DNA of 64,000 nt from Paraburkholderia caffeinilytica (lineage in GTDB: Bacteria > Pseudomonadota > Gammaproteobacteria > Burkholderiales > Burkholderiaceae). The notes beneath the pieces are model-generated. The model ran no database searches, was not told where the DNA came from, and saw only the letters and a program-made list of their open reading frames with translations. Position numbers and translations under genes: made by a program. The stretch is from NCBI RefSeq assembly GCF_003368325.1, contig NZ_CP031467.1, forward strand, positions 620,001 through 684,000, written 5' to 3'. This document shows positions 61,200 through 64,000 of the stretch, piece after piece (the first letter of the stretch is position 1; every line of letters begins with the position of its first letter).

Positions 61200-62060
61200 A
61201 TGACTGCCAAACTGATCGACGGCCTAGCCCTTTCCAAGACCTTGCGCGCCGACGTCGCCACGCGCGCCGCCGCCCTCACGGCCCGCGGCCATCAGCCGGG
61301 CCTCGCCGTGGTGCTGGTCGGCGACAATCCGGCCAGCGAGGTCTATGTGCGCAACAAGGTCAAGGCGTGCCATGACAACGGCCTCGGCTCGTCGTTCGAC
61401 CGCTATCCGTCCGATCTGCCGGAAGCCGAACTGCTGGCGCGCATCGACGAACTGAACCACGATCCGCGCATCCACGGCATTCTGGTGCAACTGCCGTTGC
61501 CGCCGCATATCGACAGCCACAAGGTGATCGAGGCGATCGCCCCGGAAAAGGACGTCGACGGTTTTCACGTTGCCAATGCCGGCGCGCTGATGACCGGCCG
61601 CCCGCTGTTCCGTCCGTGCACGCCGTACGGCGTGATGAAAATGCTGGCGGCCTACGAGATTCCGCTGCAAGGCGCGAACGCGGTGGTGATCGGCCGCTCG
61701 AACATCGTCGGCAAGCCGATGGCGCTGCTGCTGCTCGAAGCCGGCGCGACCGTCACGATCTGCCATAGCAAGACACGCGATCTGGCCGCGCATACCCGCA
61801 ACGCCGACGTGGTGGTCGCCGCTACCGGCCTGCGCAATATTCTCACTGCGGACATGGTGAAGCCAGGTGCGGCCGTGATCGACGTCGGCATGAATCGCGA
61901 CGAAGCGGGCAAGCTGTGCGGCGACGTCGATTTCGCAGGTGTAAAGGAAGTGGCCGGCTACATCACGCCGGTGCCGGGTGGCGTCGGTCCGATGACCATC
62001 ACGATGCTGCTCGTCAACACGATCGAAGCCGCCGAGCGCGAAGCAGCGGCGAAGGCGTAA
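61200..62060 (+). CDS. folD: methylenetetrahydrofolate dehydrogenase/cyclohydrolase FolD
   Basis: Interconverts 5,10-methylene- and 10-formyl-THF. 286 residues from ATG 61200 ([15 protein letters not shown]). Catalytic Lys in [26 protein letters not shown]-binding [17 protein letters not shown]; and the C-terminal [16 protein letters not shown]. The 20 residues encoded upstream in frame are rejected. Confidence 0.98.
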   Translation: MTAKLIDGLALSKTLRADVATRAAALTARGHQPGLAVVLVGDNPASEVYVRNKVKACHDNGLGSSFDRYPSDLPEAELLARIDELNHDPRIHGILVQLPLPPHIDSHKVIEAIAPEKDVDGFHVANAGALMTGRPLFRPCTPYGVMKMLAAYEIPLQGANAVVIGRSNIVGKPMALLLLEAGATVTICHSKTRDLAAHTRNADVVVAATGLRNILTADMVKPGAAVIDVGMNRDEAGKLCGDVDFAGVKEVAGYITPVPGGVGPMTITMLLVNTIEAAEREAAAKA

Positions 62061-62072
62061 AGCTGAAGGGCA

Positions 62073-62099
62073 TGCCGGCGAGGTGCTTTCGCCGGCATC
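62073..62099. terminator. hairpin between convergent folD and acyltransferase genes
   Basis: 9-bp stem ATGCCGGCG / CGCCGGCAT with a 9-base loop in the 40-bp convergent gap. No T-run, so it is a weak or Rho-assisted terminator. Confidence 0.5.
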
Positions 62100-62100
62100 C

Positions 62101-63216
62101 TCAAGGGGCCGCCTGGTCCCCGGCCGCTATGCCCGCGCCAGGCGCCGCGGGCCGGCGCGCAAGACGCCCACGGCACCACTTCAGCACCGGTCGCTCCACG
62201 AAGTGCCATGACAGCGCCGCGCACAGCAGGATAAACGGCGCGGCGATCAACACCGCCGTCACGTGGCTCAACTGCGGCGCGATATTCGCGACGCATTGCT
62301 GCATCATGAAACCGTACAGATAAATCCCATAGGAGTAGTCGTGACGCGGCACAAAGCGCCTCAGGAGCGGCGTCGCGCCCACCCACAGCACGCCGTAGAC
62401 AAAAGCCAGATAGAACAGCGGCTGAGCGCCGGCCGTGTCGCGGAACACCAGAAACACCATCGCTAACGCGAGCGCCGTCAGACCGTTGAGGTCGATCCGT
62501 TCGCGCCAGCCGTACAGCAACATTCCCAGCATGAAAAACGGCTCCGGCCAGAACGAATAGCCGCCGGGTGGTTCGCTGAAGTCACGCAGTCCGATCTGCA
62601 GATGCGGCAGATGCACGCGCAGAACGAACGCGGCACACCCGAGCGCCGCCGCCAGCGTCACGCCGCGCGCGCTGGACAGGAGCCCCAGCATGCCGGTCGC
62701 CACCACGATCAGATAGCAGCGCACTTCGAGCGGCAACGTCCACAGCGGCGCGCAGACATCGACGGGAAAGCGGTTGTGCTCGAATACGCCGGGCAGCGCC
62801 CAGCCGGTTTTCAGCACGATGGTGGAGAAGTTGTCGAGGCTGGCCCACGTCATGCCGGAGGCGAAATAGTCGCGCAGCGGCAGCGTGGTAAACAGCGGCC
62901 CGAGGATGAATACCGTCACCAGCGAGCCGCCCGCCACCGCCGGCCATAGGCGCGCGATGCGCAACGCGACGAAACGAGGCACCGAACGTTGCCGGTCGAA
63001 ACTGGCGGTCACCAGCATGCCGCTCAGCAGAAAAAACGCGTAGACACCGAGTGCGCCAAACCCATCGAAACCGAGCGCGTTCTGGACCCAGTCCGTCGTG
63101 CCGTCGGGTGCTTGCAGCAGATAGGAGTGGCCGTACACCACGGCAATGGCGGCGAGAAGCCGCACGAGATCGAAGTTGTTGCCTTTGCGCGATAGAGCGT
63201 GCGAAAGCGGGTTCAT
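62101..63216 (-). CDS. acyltransferase 3 family membrane protein (OafA/YrhL-like)
   Basis: 371 residues from ATG 63216 (MNPLSHALSRKGNNFDLVRL) with AAGAGGT ahead. About ten membrane helices. The family catalytic region is FDLVRLLAAIAVVYGHSYLL (the His after TM1 is conserved), followed by ARLWPAVAGGSL. Such enzymes O-acetylate surface sugars such as O-antigen, capsule or peptidoglycan. No polysaccharide cluster is nearby, so substrate is open. Confidence 0.9.
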   Translation of the reverse strand: MNPLSHALSRKGNNFDLVRLLAAIAVVYGHSYLLQAPDGTTDWVQNALGFDGFGALGVYAFFLLSGMLVTASFDRQRSVPRFVALRIARLWPAVAGGSLVTVFILGPLFTTLPLRDYFASGMTWASLDNFSTIVLKTGWALPGVFEHNRFPVDVCAPLWTLPLEVRCYLIVVATGMLGLLSSARGVTLAAALGCAAFVLRVHLPHLQIGLRDFSEPPGGYSFWPEPFFMLGMLLYGWRERIDLNGLTALALAMVFLVFRDTAGAQPLFYLAFVYGVLWVGATPLLRRFVPRHDYSYGIYLYGFMMQQCVANIAPQLSHVTAVLIAAPFILLCAALSWHFVERPVLKWCRGRLARRPAAPGAGIAAGDQAAP

Positions 63217-63569
63217 CGATACCTCTTGCAGAAAGCGTCGCTGACGGATGGCGGCACGCCAGAATGCGGCATGGCAGCAATTCGCACCGTTCGCTTTCGC
63301 ACAGAGCGCCGCGGCGCAGCGGGAGCGGCGAATCGGGTGCCGATCGGGCACAAATCGGGCGCAAGCCGGTGGCACATTCCCACCGCCTGAACCGCACGCG
63401 GCACCCGCTCCTCCGCACACAGTCACGCGACATCTGATAATTTGTCTGCTGACGGATTGGAATCGGCGCGCCCCGCCCCAATAATGTCCACATGGAGTGT
63501 CATTAGGGTGCCATCGCGCGCCCGTCGATGCACCGATTACCCGTTCACCCGCGTCAGACAGGAAGCCTT
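63217..63569. other. 353-bp divergent gap between acyltransferase and prlC
   Basis: No gene seen; the acyltransferase frame stays open into it but encodes non-family sequence rich in Cys, Arg and Ala. GGAAG at 63561-63565 serves prlC. Confidence 0.45.
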
Positions 63570-64000
63570 ATGTCCACTACCCCCTCGAAGCACGACAATC
63601 CGCTCCTCGATTTCTCCGACCTGCCGCGCTTTGGCGAAATCCGCCCCGAACACGTCACGCCCGCCCTCGATGTCCTGCTCGCCGATGCCGCCGCCGCTGT
63701 CGAGCGCGCCGCCGAGCCCATGACGCCCGCTTCGTGGGCCGATGTGGTCGAGCCGGTCGAGCGCGCTACCGAACCGCTGTCGCGCGCCTGGGGCGTGGTC
63801 GGTCATCTGAACGCCGTGGCGGATACGCCGGAACTGCGTGCCGCGTACGGCGAGAATCTGCCGCGTGTCACCGAATTCTGGTCGAGCGTCGGCCAGAATC
63901 TCGCGCTCTATGAGAAGTACAAGGCGATTCACGCCAGCAGCGATTTTTCGTCGCTGACCGGCGAGCGCAAGAAAATCCTCGGCAATGCATTGCGCGATTT
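63570..64000 (+). CDS. prlC: oligopeptidase A (M3 family), 3' end cut by window edge
   Basis: First 143 residues of an M3 metallopeptidase: MSTTPSKHDNPLLDFSDLPR, FGEIRPEHVTPALDVLL and WGVVGHLNAVADTPELRAAY are typical of the N-terminal region of PrlC/OpdA. The zinc motif HEFGH would lie beyond the window. Cytoplasmic oligopeptidase that degrades signal peptides and short peptides. Downstream of folD, as in other Burkholderiales. Confidence 0.92.
   Translation, partial: MSTTPSKHDNPLLDFSDLPRFGEIRPEHVTPALDVLLADAAAAVERAAEPMTPASWADVVEPVERATEPLSRAWGVVGHLNAVADTPELRAAYGENLPRVTEFWSSVGQNLALYEKYKAIHASSDFSSLTGERKKILGNALRD

Overview
The window is GC-rich chromosomal DNA with gene content and order typical of Burkholderiales, most likely Paraburkholderia or Burkholderia. 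Support comes from the trpS/dapA/bamC block, ftsB-eno-kdsA-pyrG, a complete isc operon, the rpfE-like/recJ/prfB/lysS block, a phasin gene, aceE-aceF-lpdA with lipoyl-bearing E3, and an intergenic repeat of a type that I recall from Burkholderia genomes. I found 56 protein genes and no rRNA, tRNA, CRISPR array, insertion sequence, prophage or integrative element. It reads as core genome, so the interest lies mainly in regulatory DNA, repeats and a few poorly understood proteins.

Layout. 1-9969: rlmN and ndk; a Bax inhibitor-1 family membrane protein on the other strand; then a long minus-strand block (rnm-like PHP phosphoesterase, yciO, site-2 protease, trpS, methyltransferase, dapA, bamC, MBL hydrolase). 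10072-14372: a hydrolase and a ferritin-like protein, divergent from a gamma carbonic anhydrase, hslO and a small lipoprotein. 14461-25924: minus-strand ftsB, eno, kdsA, pyrG, a hydrolase, comEC, tatD, lolD, lolC. 26361-33355: plus-strand rpfE-like gene with a 13-copy Ala-Gly coding microsatellite, recJ, prfB with its programmed +1 frameshift, lysS, and a Gln-rich glycine-zipper protein. 33482-39728: iscRSUA-hscBA-fdx-iscX, driven by a promoter buried in two adjacent IscR-type operators. 39871-46329: a low-molecular-weight phosphatase, two small envelope proteins, lutAB divergent from an IclR regulator, and a PBP7-type peptidase. 47104-57919: the phasin gene phaP; the pyruvate dehydrogenase genes; and, divergent from aceE, a membrane histidine kinase with a FixJ-type regulator. 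58516-64000: a DUF3300/DUF2950 pair, folD, an acyltransferase and the start of prlC.

How the genes work together. The isc block builds Fe-S clusters under feedback from IscR, and LutAB are themselves Fe-S proteins that use lactate to give pyruvate. Pyruvate feeds AceEF/LpdA, and acetyl-CoA can flow to polyhydroxybutyrate granules coated by PhaP. The aceE/kinase intergenic region carries a large concentric dyad that overlaps the deduced aceE promoter, which makes the kinase-regulator pair a candidate controller of pyruvate oxidation. This is inference. The strongest leads are this dyad and kinase, the double IscR operator, the paired TGC-N3-GCA sites at phaP, the coding microsatellite in the rpfE-like gene, and the lut locus without lutC.
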